A DNA stretch of 64,000 nucleotides from assembly GCA_963836735.1 (NCBI GenBank), contig CAWIKP010000020.1, forward strand, positions 62,001 through 126,000, written 5' to 3'. The notes beneath the pieces are model-generated. The model ran no database searches and was not told the DNA's origin. It saw only the letters and a program-made list of their open reading frames with translations. Position 1 is the stretch's first letter. Every line of letters starts with the position of its first letter. Shown here one piece after another: positions 20,703 through 32,029 of this stretch. The DNA comes from JACCXG01 sp963836735 (GTDB lineage Bacteria; Acidobacteriota; Vicinamibacteria; Vicinamibacterales; 2-12-FULL-66-21). Position numbers and translations under genes: made by a program.

Positions 20703-20816
20703 TACAGGCGGAAGCCACGAGACCGGTCGAGGTTGCCGAGCGATCTCAGTGAGGCGCTGCAGGTTTTGCGACCGGTGGCTTCGCGTCCGTCTCGTGGCTT
20801 CCGCCGTTAGGCGGAA
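20703..20816. repeat. REP-like inverted repeat between cytochrome and ASPIC genes
   Basis: AGGCGGAAGCCACGAG (20705-20720) is inverted as CTCGTGGCTTCCGCC (20791-20805), which is itself the left half of TTCCGCC-GTTA-GGCGGAA. The spacer also has a GACCGGT/ACCGGT pair. The core matches the palindrome at 1021-1036. It sits in the intercistronic gap and could modulate expression downstream of the cytochrome. Confidence 0.65.
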
Positions 20817-20837
20817 GGCGAGCGCTGGCCGCGCTGA

Positions 20838-22533
20838 GTGGTCTGCGGTGGCGCACTGGTGACAACGGCACAGAACAGAGCGCCGCCGGATCGCTTCCCA
20901 CCTTCACCGACGTCACCCAGAAGGCCGGCATCCACTTCCGTCACGACAGCGGCGCCTTCGGGAAGAAGTACCTGCCGGAGACGATGGGCGCGGGGGGCGC
21001 GTTCTTCGACGCCGACGGCGACGGCGCGCAGGACCTCCTGTTCGTCAACTCGATGTCCTGGCCGGGCCGGCCGGCGAAGAAGTCGCTGCCCGCGCTCTAC
21101 AGGAACAATCGCGACGGCACCTTCACCGACGTCACCGCCTCGTCTGGATCTCGGCGTGCAGACCTACGGCATGGGCGTGGCCGCGGGCGACTTCGACAAC
21201 GATGGCAAGACCGACGTCTACATCACGTCGCTCGGCCGCAACCGCCTGTTCCGCAACCTCGGCGGCTTTCGCTTCGCGGACGTGACCGACGCGGCCGGTG
21301 TCGGCAGCGACGGGCTTCTCGACGAGCGCGGTCTGGTTCGACTACGACCGCGACGGCCGTCTCGACCTCTTCGTCGCGCACTACGTCGACTGGGCGATCG
21401 AAAAGGATCTGCTACTGCACGCTCGACGGCAAGACCAAGTCGTATTGCACGCCGGAGTCGTACAAGGGACAGAGTCCCGCGCTCTTCACGGAATCTCGGC
21501 AACGGAAAGTTCGAGGACACGACGAAGAAAGCCGGCGTCTTCGATCCGGCCGCCAAGGCGCTCGGGATCGCGCTGCTCGATCACAACGGCGACGGCTGGC
21601 TCGATCTGTTCGTGGCCAACGACACGCAGCCGAACCGCCTCTACGAGAACAAGCAGAACGGCACGTTCACCGACATCGGCGTCGCGGCCGGCGTGGCGTT
21701 CAACGAGGCCGGCGTCGCACGGGCCGGCATGGGCGTGGATGCGGCCGACTACGACGGCTCCGGCCGCCCGAGCCTGGTCATCGGCAACTTCTCGAACGAG
21801 ATGATGGCGCTCTACCAGAACGAGGGACAAGGGGCTCTTCATCGACGAGGCGCCCACCTCCACGATCGGCAAGACGTCGCTGCTCACTTTGACCTTCGCC
21901 TGTTTCTTCTTCGACTACGACCTCGACGGCCGGCTCGATATCTTTGCCGCCAACGGCCACGTCGCCGACGACATCAATCGCGTGCAGCCGCGCGTCACCT
22001 ACGCGCAGGCACCGCACCTCTTTCACAACCTCGGCAACCGGCGCTTCGAGGTGGTCACCGCGTCCTCCGGAGCCGCGCTGCAGCAGCCGTCCGTCGCGCG
22101 CGGCGCCGCGTACGGCGACTACGACGGCGACGGCGATCTCGATCTGTTCGTCACGACCAACAACGGGCCGGCGCGGTTGCTTCGCAACGACGGCGGCGAG
22201 CGCGGCTCCCGGCTGCGGGCCCGGTTCGTCGGAACGAAGTCGAATCGCGATGCCATCGGCACCTTCGCCCGCGTGACCACGCCGTCGGCCACGTCGCCCT
22301 GGCAGATGGTGAAGACCGGATCGAGCTACCTGTCGCAGAGCGAACTGCCGCTCACCTTCGGTCTGGGCGCCGCCGACAAGGTGACGAAGATCGAGGTGAA
22401 GTGGCCGGACGGCAGGAGCGAGACGCTGCCGGGCGTCGAGGCGAACGTCGCGCTGACGATCGAGGAGGGCAAGGGGATCGTCGCGAAGACTCCGCTGGGT
22501 GCGCCGCGGTCCACGCCGACCGGCTCACGATGA
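20838..22533 (+). CDS. FG-GAP/VCBS-repeat ASPIC-UnbV (CRTAC1-like) protein, about five frame breaks
   Basis: The body starts FTDVTQKAGIHFRHDSGAFGKKYLPETMGAG and shows many calcium-binding DxDxDG loops (DADGDG, DNDGKTD, DYDRDGRLD, DHNGDGWLD, DYDGDGDLD) of an FG-GAP beta-propeller. The C-terminal ASPIC/UnbV module follows (SNRDAIGTFARVTT, GSSYLSQSELPLTFGLGAADKV). Breaks near 21145, 21320, 21405, 21490 and 21830 each move the frame by +1, and removing one base at each restores family sequence (for example DGFSTSAVWFDYDRDG). The start is uncertain; GTG at 20838 gives a signal-like VVCGGALVTTAQ but needs another shift near 20895. The stop overlaps the next gene (ATGA). Role unknown. Confidence 0.8.
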
Positions 22534-25500
22534 CGCCCGGAGGCAAGGCGTTCACCCTCCTTCTGGGCGCCGCCACTACGACCGCCGCCCTCGTGCTCCT
22601 GGCACAGACGCCTGCTCCACCCCGCCCCGTTCAGCCGTCGGCAGCTGTCACCGCGCGAGAAAACGCGTATCGCGCCAACAACATCGGCGTCGCCAGGCTC
22701 GAGCAGTACGACTTCCCTGCCGCAACGGCAGCCTTCCGCCGCGCGCTGGAGATTGACGCGGGCCTGACCATCGCCCGGCTGAATCTCGGCATTGCGCTGT
22801 TCTACGGCGGCGACCAGGAGGGCGCACGCAAGGAGCTCGAGAGCGTGCGCAGCTCGCTGCCCGACCGGCCGCAGGTGGAGTACGTCCTCGGTCTGATCGC
22901 CCGCAGCGCCGACCGCACGGACGACGCGATCGAGGCGTTTACGCGAGTGCGGAAGCTCGACCCGGCGGATGCGGGCGCGGCGATCAATCTGGGCCAGCTC
23001 CTCGTCCAGACGCGGCGGTTCGATGAAGCCATCAAGCTGCTGCGGCCGGCGGTTGAAGCCGAACCCTTCAACGCCACGGCCGCGTATGGCCTCGCCACGG
23101 CGCTGGTCCGGAGCGGGGCAACTGACGAGGGGCGCGCGGCGATGGACACGTTCCAGAAGCTTCGTGAGAGCGGCTACGCCGTGACGTTCTCGCAGGCCTA
23201 CCTGGAACAGGGACGCTACGCGGAAGCGGTCGCCTCCACCGGGGCCGAGCCCGGCCTCGTGTCCGAAGCCGTGCCGGATGTGACGTTCGCCGATGGCGGC
23301 CCGGTGCCCGCGCAGCCAGGAGCCGCCGGGTCAGGCGGAGTGTCGCTGGCCGATCTCGATGGCGACGGCGATCTGGATCTGATCGATGCGGGTGCGAATG
23401 GTCTCCGCCTCTATCGGAACGACGCCGGTCGCTTCAGCCCGCTGCAGCTCGATCCGTCAGTCGGGGGCGCGGCGGAGGGAGCCGCCGCCGGAGATGCCGA
23501 CAACGACGGCGACGCCGACCTGCTCGTGCTGCGATCGTCGGGGATCGCGCTGCTGCGGCAGGAACCGAAGCAGGTCTTCGTCGACGCGACCGCGGCGGCG
23601 GGGCTCGGCAGCGTCGCCGGAGCGGCACGCACCGCAGCGTGGCTCGACGCCGACCACGATGGCGATCTCGATCTCCTGGCAGGCGGACCGTCCACCGCCA
23701 CCCGGCTGTTCCGGAACAACGGCAAGGCGGCGTTCGAGGACGTGACGGCCACGGCGCTCCCGGGCGTCCCGGCGATTACGGCCGTCGTGCCGACCGACTA
23801 CGACAACCGCCGCGACATCGACCTGCTGTTGCTCCGATCCTCCGGCCCGCCGGCGCTCTATCGCAACATGCGCGACGGCACGTTCAAGGATGTCGCGCGC
23901 GACGTCGGCCTCGTCTTCGATGGTGATGCCTCGGTGACGGCCGCCGGCGACGTCAACAAGGACGGGTTCGTCGATTTCTTCTTCGGCCGCGGCGGCGCGC
24001 CCGGCCAGCTGGCCCTGAGCGACGGTCGCGGCCGCTACGCGGTCACCGCCGCCGATCCGCTGACATCCCAGGCCTCTGCCGCGCAGTTGGTGGACTACGA
24101 CAACGACGGCCTGCTCGATCTGCTCGTGGCCACACCGGGCGGACTTCGCGTGTTCAGGAATCTTGGCAGCCGCTGGACGGACGTCAGCGCGAAAGCCGGC
24201 GGCCTCGGCAGCGCGCCGGCGCCGGTGCTCGCCGTCGCCACCGGCGACGTCGATGGCGATGGCGACACCGATGCGATCGTGCGCACGCAGGCGGGCGTCC
24301 GCTTCCTGAGAAACCAGGGGGGCAACCGCAACCGCTCAGTGCGGGCGCAGCTCACTGCCCGCGTCAGCAACCGGAGCGCGCTCGGCGCGAAGATCGAAAT
24401 GCGCGCGGGCAGCCTGCGTCAGCGCCTGGAAACCTACTCGGCCACACCTGCTCCCGCTCAGGCGGACATTTCCTTCGGACTCGGAGATCGCGCCGGCGCG
24501 GATGTGATCCGCCTGCTGTGGCCCTCCGGGATCCTCCAGGCGGAAGCGGCGTCGATCGCGCCTGCGGTCACGCCGCTGACCGGGACCATCAAGATCGAGG
24601 AGCTGGATCGCAAACCGTCGTCGTGCCCGTTCCTCTTCTCGTGGAACGGCGCGCGTTTCGAGTTCCTCACCGATTTCCTCGGCGGCGGCGAAATGGGCTA
24701 CTGGCTCGCGCCCGGCGTCCGCAATACGCCCGATCCCGACGAGTACGTGCGGATCCCTGGCAGCAAGCTCGCGGCGAGAGATGGACGGCTCGACCTGCGG
24801 GTGACCAACGAGCTCGAGGAAGCCGTGTTCCTCGATCGCGCCGAGCTCGTCTCGATCGTTCATCCACAAGGCACCGAGGTCTATCCGAACGAAGGATTGA
24901 AGCCAGTGCCCGAGCCGCTGCGCGTGTTCTTGATCCGCAGCAATCAGCCGCTCCTCGACGCCCGCGACGAGCACGGACATGACGTACGCGATCGGCTGGC
25001 GCACATGGATCGCCGGTCTCCGGACGACTTCACGCTGGAGCCGCTGCGCGGGTACGCCGCCGAGCACTCGCTGACGCTGACCCTGCCGCCCGCGCCCCCG
25101 ACCGGACGGACGGTGCTGCTCATGACGGGGTGGACCGACTACGCCTTCTCGGCTGACAACGTCGCCGCGCACCAGCGCGATTTGCGCATGGTCCCGCCGA
25201 TGCTGCAGGTGCCCGACGGCGCCGGCGGCTGGCGCACCGTCGTCGAGGACATCGGCTTCCCGGTGGGACGCCCGCAGACCGTCCCGGTCGACCTGACGAG
25301 CATCCTCCCCCGGGACGCAACCGTGGTTCGCATCGTGACCACGATGCGCGTGTACTGGGATCGCATTGCCGTAGGCATCACCGACGAGACCGTGAAACCG
25401 ACGATGACAAGGCTCGAGCCGGCCTCGGCGGATCTGCGCTGGCGCGGGTTCTCCGCCGAGCGCACGCCGGATGGCCGCGAGCCTTTCGGCTACGACTACG

Positions 25501-25909
25501 ACGAGGTCAGCGCGCACTCGCCATGGAAGGTCATGCCGGGCCGTTACACGCGTTTCGGCGACGTGCGGGAGCTGCTTCGCAAGACGGACGATTTCTTCGT
25601 CGTGTCACGGCCTGGCGACGAGATCGCGCTGACCTTCGATGCCGCGGCGCTGCCTCCGGTGCCACCGGGATCGACGCGAACGTTCCTGCTCTACGCCTCC
25701 GGCTACAGCAAGGAGATGGATCTCAATTCCTCGAGCCCCGACGAGCTCGCGCCGCTGCCGTTCGCGGCGATGAAGTCGTATCCCTATCCGCGCGGGCGCA
25801 GGGCCGCGTGCCGACCGCCGCCCGGCAGCGGTATATGGACGAGTTCCTCACTCGCATCGTGCCGAGGTCGCTGCCGCCGATTGAGCTGGTTGTCGGAGAC
25901 AGGCGCTGA
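22530..25909 (+). CDS. TPR + FG-GAP + ASPIC/UnbV fusion protein
   Basis: The ATG at 22530 overlaps the previous stop. Signal peptide to about residue 25, then TPRs (NIGVARLEQYDFPAATAAFRRAL, DAGAAINLGQLLVQTRRFDEAI) to about residue 235, then an FG-GAP propeller with DLDGDGDLDL, DNDGDADLLV, DADHDGDLDL, DYDNDGLLDL and DVDGDGDTDA calcium loops. An ASPIC/UnbV module follows (NRSALGAKIEMRAG, FGLGDRAGADVIRLLWPSG). A further ~500-residue C-terminal region (SCPFLFSWNGARFEFLTDFLGGGEMGYW onward) is beta-rich and unidentified. One break near 25798 shifts into the last 35 residues (RQRYMDEFLTRIVPRSLPPIE). It combines in one chain the module types found in its two upstream neighbours. Confidence 0.88.
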
Positions 25910-25955
25910 GCGTACGGCCGCACGGTCGGATGGCCAGAGGCCGACTGTCAGCATT

Positions 25956-26163
25956 ATTGGTTTCGCGTGGGGCCCCACCCCCACGCGCTCGCCAGCGGCG
26001 GCTAGCAGCCCTTTGCCGCTTGGATCAGCATTCTGTGGGAACGGGGCGATTCGAGGTCGCCTGTCAGACCCGCCATTCCAAGCAGCCCGTTGCCGCTAAC
26101 CACCGGCGCGAGCGCAGCGAGCGCTGGCAGCGAGTGGGGGTGGAGCCCCACAAACGAAAAAAT
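25956..26163. repeat. Long imperfect inverted repeat with GGGGTGGGGCCCC core
   Basis: The left arm (25958-25998, TTTCGCGTGGGGCCCCACCC and on to GCCAGCGG) is inverted at 26119-26160 (GCGCTGGCAGCGAGTGGGGG, then TGGAGCCCCACAAACGAAA). The ~120-nt spacer has a weaker inner pairing (TAGCAGCCCTTTGCCGC with GCAGCCCGTTGCCGC is direct rather than inverted). It fills the ~300-bp gap between the fusion protein and the TonB receptor. The core resembles the hairpin at 46988-47019. Confidence 0.75.
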
Positions 26164-26206
26164 GGTGACACCGAAACACCCGGTGGGAGCCCTGCGTATC
26201 GCGGGC

Positions 26207-29200
26207 ATGCCTCGGCTGCGGCCATCCCCTTTCAGCGCCACATCGCTTCTCGCGCTTGCGTTGGCCTCGGGGGTTCTGCTGATCCCGTCGCTCGACGCCC
26301 GGCAGGCCGTGCCGGCCGGGATGTGCCGGGTCGACGGCAAAGCCACCAGCGGCGGCACGCCGCTGCCCGGCGTGTCGCTCACCTTCAAGGCCGGCGACAC
26401 CGCTGCCGGGGCCACCTCCACCGAAGCCGACGGACGCTATCAGGTGGTCATCAAGCAGGGCATTTATCACCTCACCGTCACGTTCTCGGGATTCGCGCCG
26501 GTAGAGCGCGACCTTACTCTCGAAGGAACTGCGTGCGGGCAGACGATTGACTTCCAGCTGACCCTGCTGGCTCGAACCGCGCGAACCACGGCCGCCGGGC
26601 CGCGGCCGGGTCCAGCGGCCGGCGGACGCGGCGCGGCGGGCAGCCAGCCGTTCGAGGCGATTGCGGTTCAGCAGCAGGCGGCCGGGGCGCTGGTAACCGA
26701 AACCGCGACCGAGCGCGAGGCCGAAGAGACCGCCGCCCGACAGCTGCTGCCCCCGGGATTCTCCAACGAGTCGCCGAGCCAGGCCGTGACCTTCACCGGC
26801 AATGCCGCGAGCCTCGACCGCGGCATGCTGGGAGAGCGATTCGAGGCGATGGGTCGGGGTGAATTCAATCCGGCGACTGGAGAGGTCCCACCGGGCTTCG
26901 GAATTCCGGGTGGCCCGGGCGCCTTCGGAGGACAGGGAGGATTCGGTGGACGGGGCGGACCAGGAGGACCTGGAGGACCAGGCGGGCGTGGCGGTCCCGG
27001 AGGTCCGGGCGGTCCCGCCGGACGCGGCGGTCCGGAAGGTCCGGGCGGCCGTGGTGATTTCGCGATCGGGGGACGCGGCGGCCGCCAGAACGCCTACAAC
27101 GCGACCGCCAACTACACCTTCGGCGGCTCGGTGCTCGATGCCGCCCCGTATCAGCTGCGCCCGGACTCGCGCGCGGGACGCGCGCCATACAACCGTCAGA
27201 ATTTCGGCGGCACCGTCGGCGGCCCGCTGAAGATTCCGGGCATCTACGACGGCACCCGCAAGACGAACTTCACGGTGACCTACAACGGCAATCGCGGCGA
27301 CGAGCTGTTCGATCAGTATGCGACGGTGCCGACGCTGGCGATGCGCGCCGGCAACTTCGCCACCGCCTCGACGCCGCTGATCGATCCGCGGACCGGACAG
27401 CCGCTCGCCGCCAACCAGATCCCGCTCGACGCGATGAATCCGGCAGCCCGCGCCCTGCTCCAATACATTCCGGCGCCGAACCTGCCCGGCATCACCCAGA
27501 ACTATCACTACACGACCACCACGGATTCGCTGGGCGACACCTTCAGCGGCCGCATCACCCACAACTTCACCCCGGGCGCTGGCGGCCGGGCGGGCGGCGG
27601 GCGTGGCGGCTTTGGCGGCCGCGGCGCGCCGGGCGGACGTGGCGGACGCGCCCAGCAGGGGACCACGGTGCTGCTGAACGCGCAGGTTCAGTACCGGCGC
27701 AGCGATGCCGAGCGGGTCAACGTCTTCCCCACGCTCGGCGGCCACAACGAGAGCTCCAGCCTCGCGATTCCGATCGCGCTCAACATCGCCCACCGGCGGA
27801 CGCTGCACAACATCTCCTTCAACCTCTCGCGGACCTCCTCATCAGCGATCAACCGGTACGCGAACGTCGTGGATGTCGCCGGCGACGCGGGAATCAACGG
27901 GGTCTCCACCGATCCGTTCGATTGGGGTGTGCCGGATCTGTCGTTCAGCAGCATGTCCAGCGCGCGCGATCTCGATCCGTCGCGGCGCACGGATCGACGG
28001 ATGGCCGCGGCCTACACGTGGATGCGGCCGCTTGGCCGGCACACGTTGCGGCTCGGCGGCGACTACCGCTGGGACACCTCGAACAACCGGACCGATCCGA
28101 ATGCGCGCGGTGGATTCGTCTTCACGGGGCTGTACACGGGTGGAGCCACGGCCAATGCGCGCGGCGACGGCCTGGATTTCGCCGACTTCCTGTTCGGGCT
28201 GCCACAGCAGGCCAGCCTCCAATACGGCCCCGGCAACGTGAAGTTGCACGGCCGCTCGATGAGCCTGTTCGTCCAGGACGACTGGCGCAAGAGCAACACG
28301 CTGACGTTCAATCTCGGGGTTCGGTACGAGCTGCTGTGGCCCTTTACCGAAGACCACGGCCAGATGGTGAATCTCGACGCGACTCCCGACTTCTCCGCGG
28401 TCGCCCCGGTTGTCTCCGGCGGAACCGGTCCGTACACCGGAAGCTTCCCGAGCGCGCTGCTTGCCGCCGACACCAACAACATCGCGCCTCGCGTAGGCTT
28501 CGCGTGGCGATTCAAGCCGGCGACGATTCTCCGGGGAGGCTACGGCCTGTCGTTCAATGCCGGCGCCTACTCCAACATTGCGCGACAGATGGTCGGGCAG
28601 CCGCCGTTTGCGGTTACCAGTACGGCGACCGGTAATCGCACGGAGATCCTCAGCCTCACCGATCCGCTCGCAACCGCCCCGGCCGACGAGACCACGAACA
28701 ATTACGGGGTGCAGCGCGACTACGCGCTCGGCACGGTCCAGACGCTCAACGCCGACCTCTCGCGCGATCTGAGGCAGGTCTGGAACGTCGGCGCCGGCTA
28801 CACCTATACCCGCGGTTCGAGCCTCGACATCCTGCGCGCGCCAAATCGCGACCCGGACGGCCTGCGCATCGAGGGAGTACAGCCATTCATCTGGCAGTCC
28901 TCGGAAGGGTCGTCGGTTCTCCACGCCGGGACGTTCCGCGTCCGCAGGCGGCCAGTCAAGGGGATCGGCGGCGGTGTGACCTACACGCTCGCCCGCTCGC
29001 GTGACAATGCTTCTTCGATCGGTGGCGGCGCGTCGGTCGTCGCACAGGACGATCGCAATCTCGCCGCCGAATGGGGGCTCTCCAGCTTCGACCGCCGCCA
29101 CCAGCTGAATGGCGACATCAGCGTCGAGCTGCCGTTCGGCGAGAACCGGCCGTGGCTGAACAACGGCGGCATCTGGGCCGCGCTGTTCGCGAACTGGCGC

Positions 29201-29637
29201 GCCAGCACCACGTTCACCTGGCAGTCGGGCACTCCGCTCACCCCACGCGTCACCGGCGCGGCCACCGACATCGCCCAGGGCACCAACGGCACGCTCCGCG
29301 CCAACTACGACGGCACCGCCGTTCAAGTGCACGACCCGGCCATCGATCTGTTCTTCAACACCGCCGCGTTCAGCATTCCCGCGGTCGGCACCTTCGGCAC
29401 CGCCAGCCGCAACATGATCATCGGCCCCGGCAGCCGCCAGTTGAACGCACAGTTCTCCCGCGACGTGCGCATGGGCCGCACCCGCGACGCTGACGATGCA
29501 GTTGAACGCGAACAACCTGCTGAACATGGTCAACTACCAGGCGATCGACACGATCGTGAACTCGCCCACGTTCGGACAGGTCCTGTCGGTCACGGCCGAT
29601 GCGGTCGATGCAGCTCATTTTCAGGTACCGGTTTTAG
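26207..29637 (+). CDS. TonB-dependent receptor with carboxypeptidase-regulatory domain and Gly-rich linkers
   Basis: The start at 26207 gives a signal peptide (FSATSLLALALASGVLLIPSLDARQ); the ATG at 26162 is an alternative. An Ig-like regulatory domain follows (CRVDGKATSGGTPLPGVSLTF, YHLTVTFSGFAPVERDL), then a collagen-like Gly-rich segment (about 26890-27080; GGPGGPGGPGGRGGPGGPGG), then the plug (YNRQNFGGTVGGPLKIPGIY) and beta-barrel (LFVQDDWRKSNTLTFNLGVRYE, NNIAPRVGFAW). Two +1 breaks near 29490 and 29597 lie close to the end; repaired, the protein ends PMRSMQLIFRYRF, the aromatic C-terminus expected for BAM insertion. Probably imports or exports a ligand across the outer membrane. The specificity is unknown. 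Confidence 0.92.
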
Positions 29638-29660
29638 GACTTCGGAGACACTCGCCTCGT

Positions 29661-29827
29661 CAACTCCCAACGCATCCAACGCTCCAACGATCCCAAGGCG
29701 AGACCTCGCTCGGAGCACGGCGTGACAGACGCGCCGACACGCGAGGTGCACCGAGCTTTGGCGGAGCCGCGGCGTAGCTCGAGACGATTCGCGTTGGGAG
29801 GCGTTGGAGTTGGAGCGTTGGGAGTTG
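29661..29827. repeat. Inverted period-7 repeat element 4
   Basis: The left arm (29661-29697; CAACTCC, TCCAACG, CTCCAAC units) is inverted at 29793-29827 (GCGTTGG, AGTTGGA, GCGTTGG, GAGTTG). The spacer contains GAGGTGCACCGAGC and GGCGTAGCTCGAGAC. The right arm abuts, and may be read as, the N-terminus of the downstream VWFA gene, which lacks a normal signal peptide. Confidence 0.75.
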
Positions 29828-29830
29828 TCG

Positions 29831-31856
29831 TTGCGGTCGCGCCTCATCGCCACCCCCATCGCCCAGCAGCGCCCCGTCTTCCGAACCACCCGAGAACTGG
29901 TCTCCGTCGACGTCGTCGTCCGTGATCGCGACGGCAACATCGTCCGCGGGCTGACGCCGGCGGACTTCGAGCTGCGGGAAGACGGTCAGGCGCAGCAGCT
30001 CGAGACGTTCACGTTCCAGGAGATCTCCGAGCGGCCCGCCGCGGTGGCCGCGGGGGCGACCGAACTGCTCGGCGGCGTCGAGGCGAAGATGGCGGCCGGC
30101 GCGGACCGCGGACGGCGGACCGACGCGCCGCCCGATGACCTCCGAGGCGCTGGCCGGCCGGCGGCTCATCGTGCTGTTGTTCGACGTCAGCTCGATGCAG
30201 CCCGACGACGTTCAGCGCGCCGTGGACTCGGCGCGGAAGTACGTGAACGAGCAGATGCACGCCGCCGACCTCGTGGCGGTGGCGACCGTGGCCTCTTCGC
30301 TCGACGTGTTGACCGATTTCAGCGGCGAGCGCGAGCGCGTGGACGCCGCGCTCGGCCGGCTCGCCTCCACCGAAGGCACCGCCGCCACCGCGGCGGCCGC
30401 GAGCACGACGGCCACCGACGAAGCGGCTGCCGCAGCGGAAGAAGCGATCACGACCGAGGTCAGCGACCTCGACATGTTCAACAACGACGTCCGGCTGCGC
30501 GCCTTGCGGACGCTCGCCGAGACGCTCTCCGCCATCGAACAGAAGAAGGCGATCGTCTACTTCAGCGCCGGGATGCAGCGCAGCGGACAGGACAACCTCG
30601 TCGAGCTGCGCGCGGCGGTGAACGCGTCGGTGCGCGCACACGTCGCGATCTATCCGATCGACGTCCGGGGTCTGCAGGCGGTAGTGCCGGGAGGCGACGC
30701 GCGCCAGGCGAGCGGGCGCGGCCAGGACATGTTCTCGGGACGCGGCATGGCGCAGCAGATGTCGCAACTGGCTTCATCCCAGGACACGCTGACCTCGCTC
30801 GCCGGCGAGACCGGCGGGCGCGCCTTCACCGACAGCAACGACTTCGGCGAGGCCTTCACGCGCGTGCAGCGCGACATGTCGGCCTACTACCTGCTCGGCT
30901 ACAGCAGCACCAACCCGGCGAAGGATGGCCGCTTCCGGCGCGTCCAGGTGCGCGTCAAGCGCGACGGCCTGCGGGTCGAGGCGCGGCCCGGCTACTATGC
31001 GGCCCGCGATTTCGCGCACACCAACCGGGGCGATCGCGAGACCCAGCTCGAAGAGCAGCTCTGGTCGGAGGTTTCGGCCACGGATGTTCCGGTGCTCGTC
31101 ACGGGCGGGTTCTTCCGGCTGGCAGCCGATCGCTATTACGTGCCGATCACGGTCGCAATCCCCGGCTCCGCGGTGACCGTGCCTGCCGGCAAGGACAAGG
31201 CCACGCTCGACGTCCTCGGCGTGGTCCGCGACGAGCAGGGCCGTCCTGTCGGCCGCATCAGGCAGACCATGGATCTTGCGGCAGGGGCTGGCGCGGCGCT
31301 CGAGAACAAGCAGGTGCTGTATCAGTCGGGCGTGACGCTGCCGCCAGGCCGATTCGCGCTCAAGGTCGTCGTTCGCGAGAACGTCAACGGCGCCGTGGGG
31401 TCGTTCGAGACCGGTGTGACGGTCCCCGAGCTCAAACAGGCGCCGGTCAAGGTCAGCTCGGTAATCCTGAGCACCCAGCTGCAGGCCGTGGCGGCCCGCG
31501 GCCGCACCGACAATCCGCTGGTGCGCGACGGCATGCAGATCGTGCCGAACGTGACCCACGTCGTCGGCCGCGATCAGAAGCTGTTCTTCTATTTCGAGGT
31601 CTACGAGCCGGCGGTCGCCGAATCGATGCCCGACGTGCGCGCGAGCCTCGCGTTCTATCGAGGGAAGATCAAGGTGCTCGAAACCCCGGTCGTCGAGCGC
31701 GCGGCGCTCGACGCGCCGGATCGGAAGGCCGCGCTGTTCCGGCTGGAGGTCCCGGCCGACGCGTTCAAGCCGGGCCTCTACACCTGCCAGGTCAATGTGA
31801 TTGATGCAGCGGCGGGAAAATTCGCGTTTCCGAGGCTGGCTATTTTGGTGAGGTAG
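29831..31856 (+). CDS. VWFA-related acidobacterial-type protein 2 (one frame break, N-terminus disturbed)
   Basis: The N-terminal module RPVFRTTRELVSVDVVVRDRDGNIVRGLTPADFELREDGQ matches the same family as the gene at 12703. The VWFA domain has IVLLFDVSSMQPDDVQRAV (a partial DxSxx MIDAS), DLVAVATVASSLDVLTDF, AIVYFSAGMQRS and IYPIDVRGLQAV. A C-terminal FYLLGY-like segment (YYLLGYSSTNPAKDGRF) and beta domains follow. A +1 break near 30110 separates the module from the VWFA domain. No ATG precedes a proper signal peptide: in-frame sequence upstream is the repeat arm (ELERWELSLRSRL), so a TTG near 29831 is only a guess. The repeat may have replaced the original leader. Confidence 0.82.
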
Positions 31857-31870
31857 TTCTCAGTCTCGGT

Positions 31871-32026
31871 CAAATCCCAAGCTCCAAGTTCCAAGCTCCA
31901 AAGAAGTTTCAACTTCCAAAATCTCGAGGGAAGCCCTTCGGATGAGGTGCTGCAAGAGTCAGAACTTCCTTTGGAAGTTGGAAATTGGAACTTCCTTTGG
32001 AGCTTGGAACTTGGATTCTGGGATTT
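31871..32026. repeat. Inverted period-7 repeat element 5
   Basis: The left arm (31871-31918; AAGCTCC, AAGTTCC, AAGCTCC) is inverted at 31970-32026 (TTGGAAG, TTGGAAA, TTGGAGC, TTGGAAC, TTGGATT). The spacer CTCGAGGGAAGCCCTTC echoes that of element 1. It sits between two convergent genes and fills the whole gap. Confidence 0.8.
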
Positions 32027-32029
32027 GTC

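Noticed and set aside
26096..27808. 570-codon antisense open frame over the TonB receptor
   Set aside because: Mirrors the Gly-rich and plug codons; no start context or family.
29722..29925. Small plus-strand gene upstream of VWFA protein 2
   Set aside because: Composed of repeat arm and the antisense-like frame of the VWFA N-terminus; the hydrophobic stretch is kept only as a possible lost leader.
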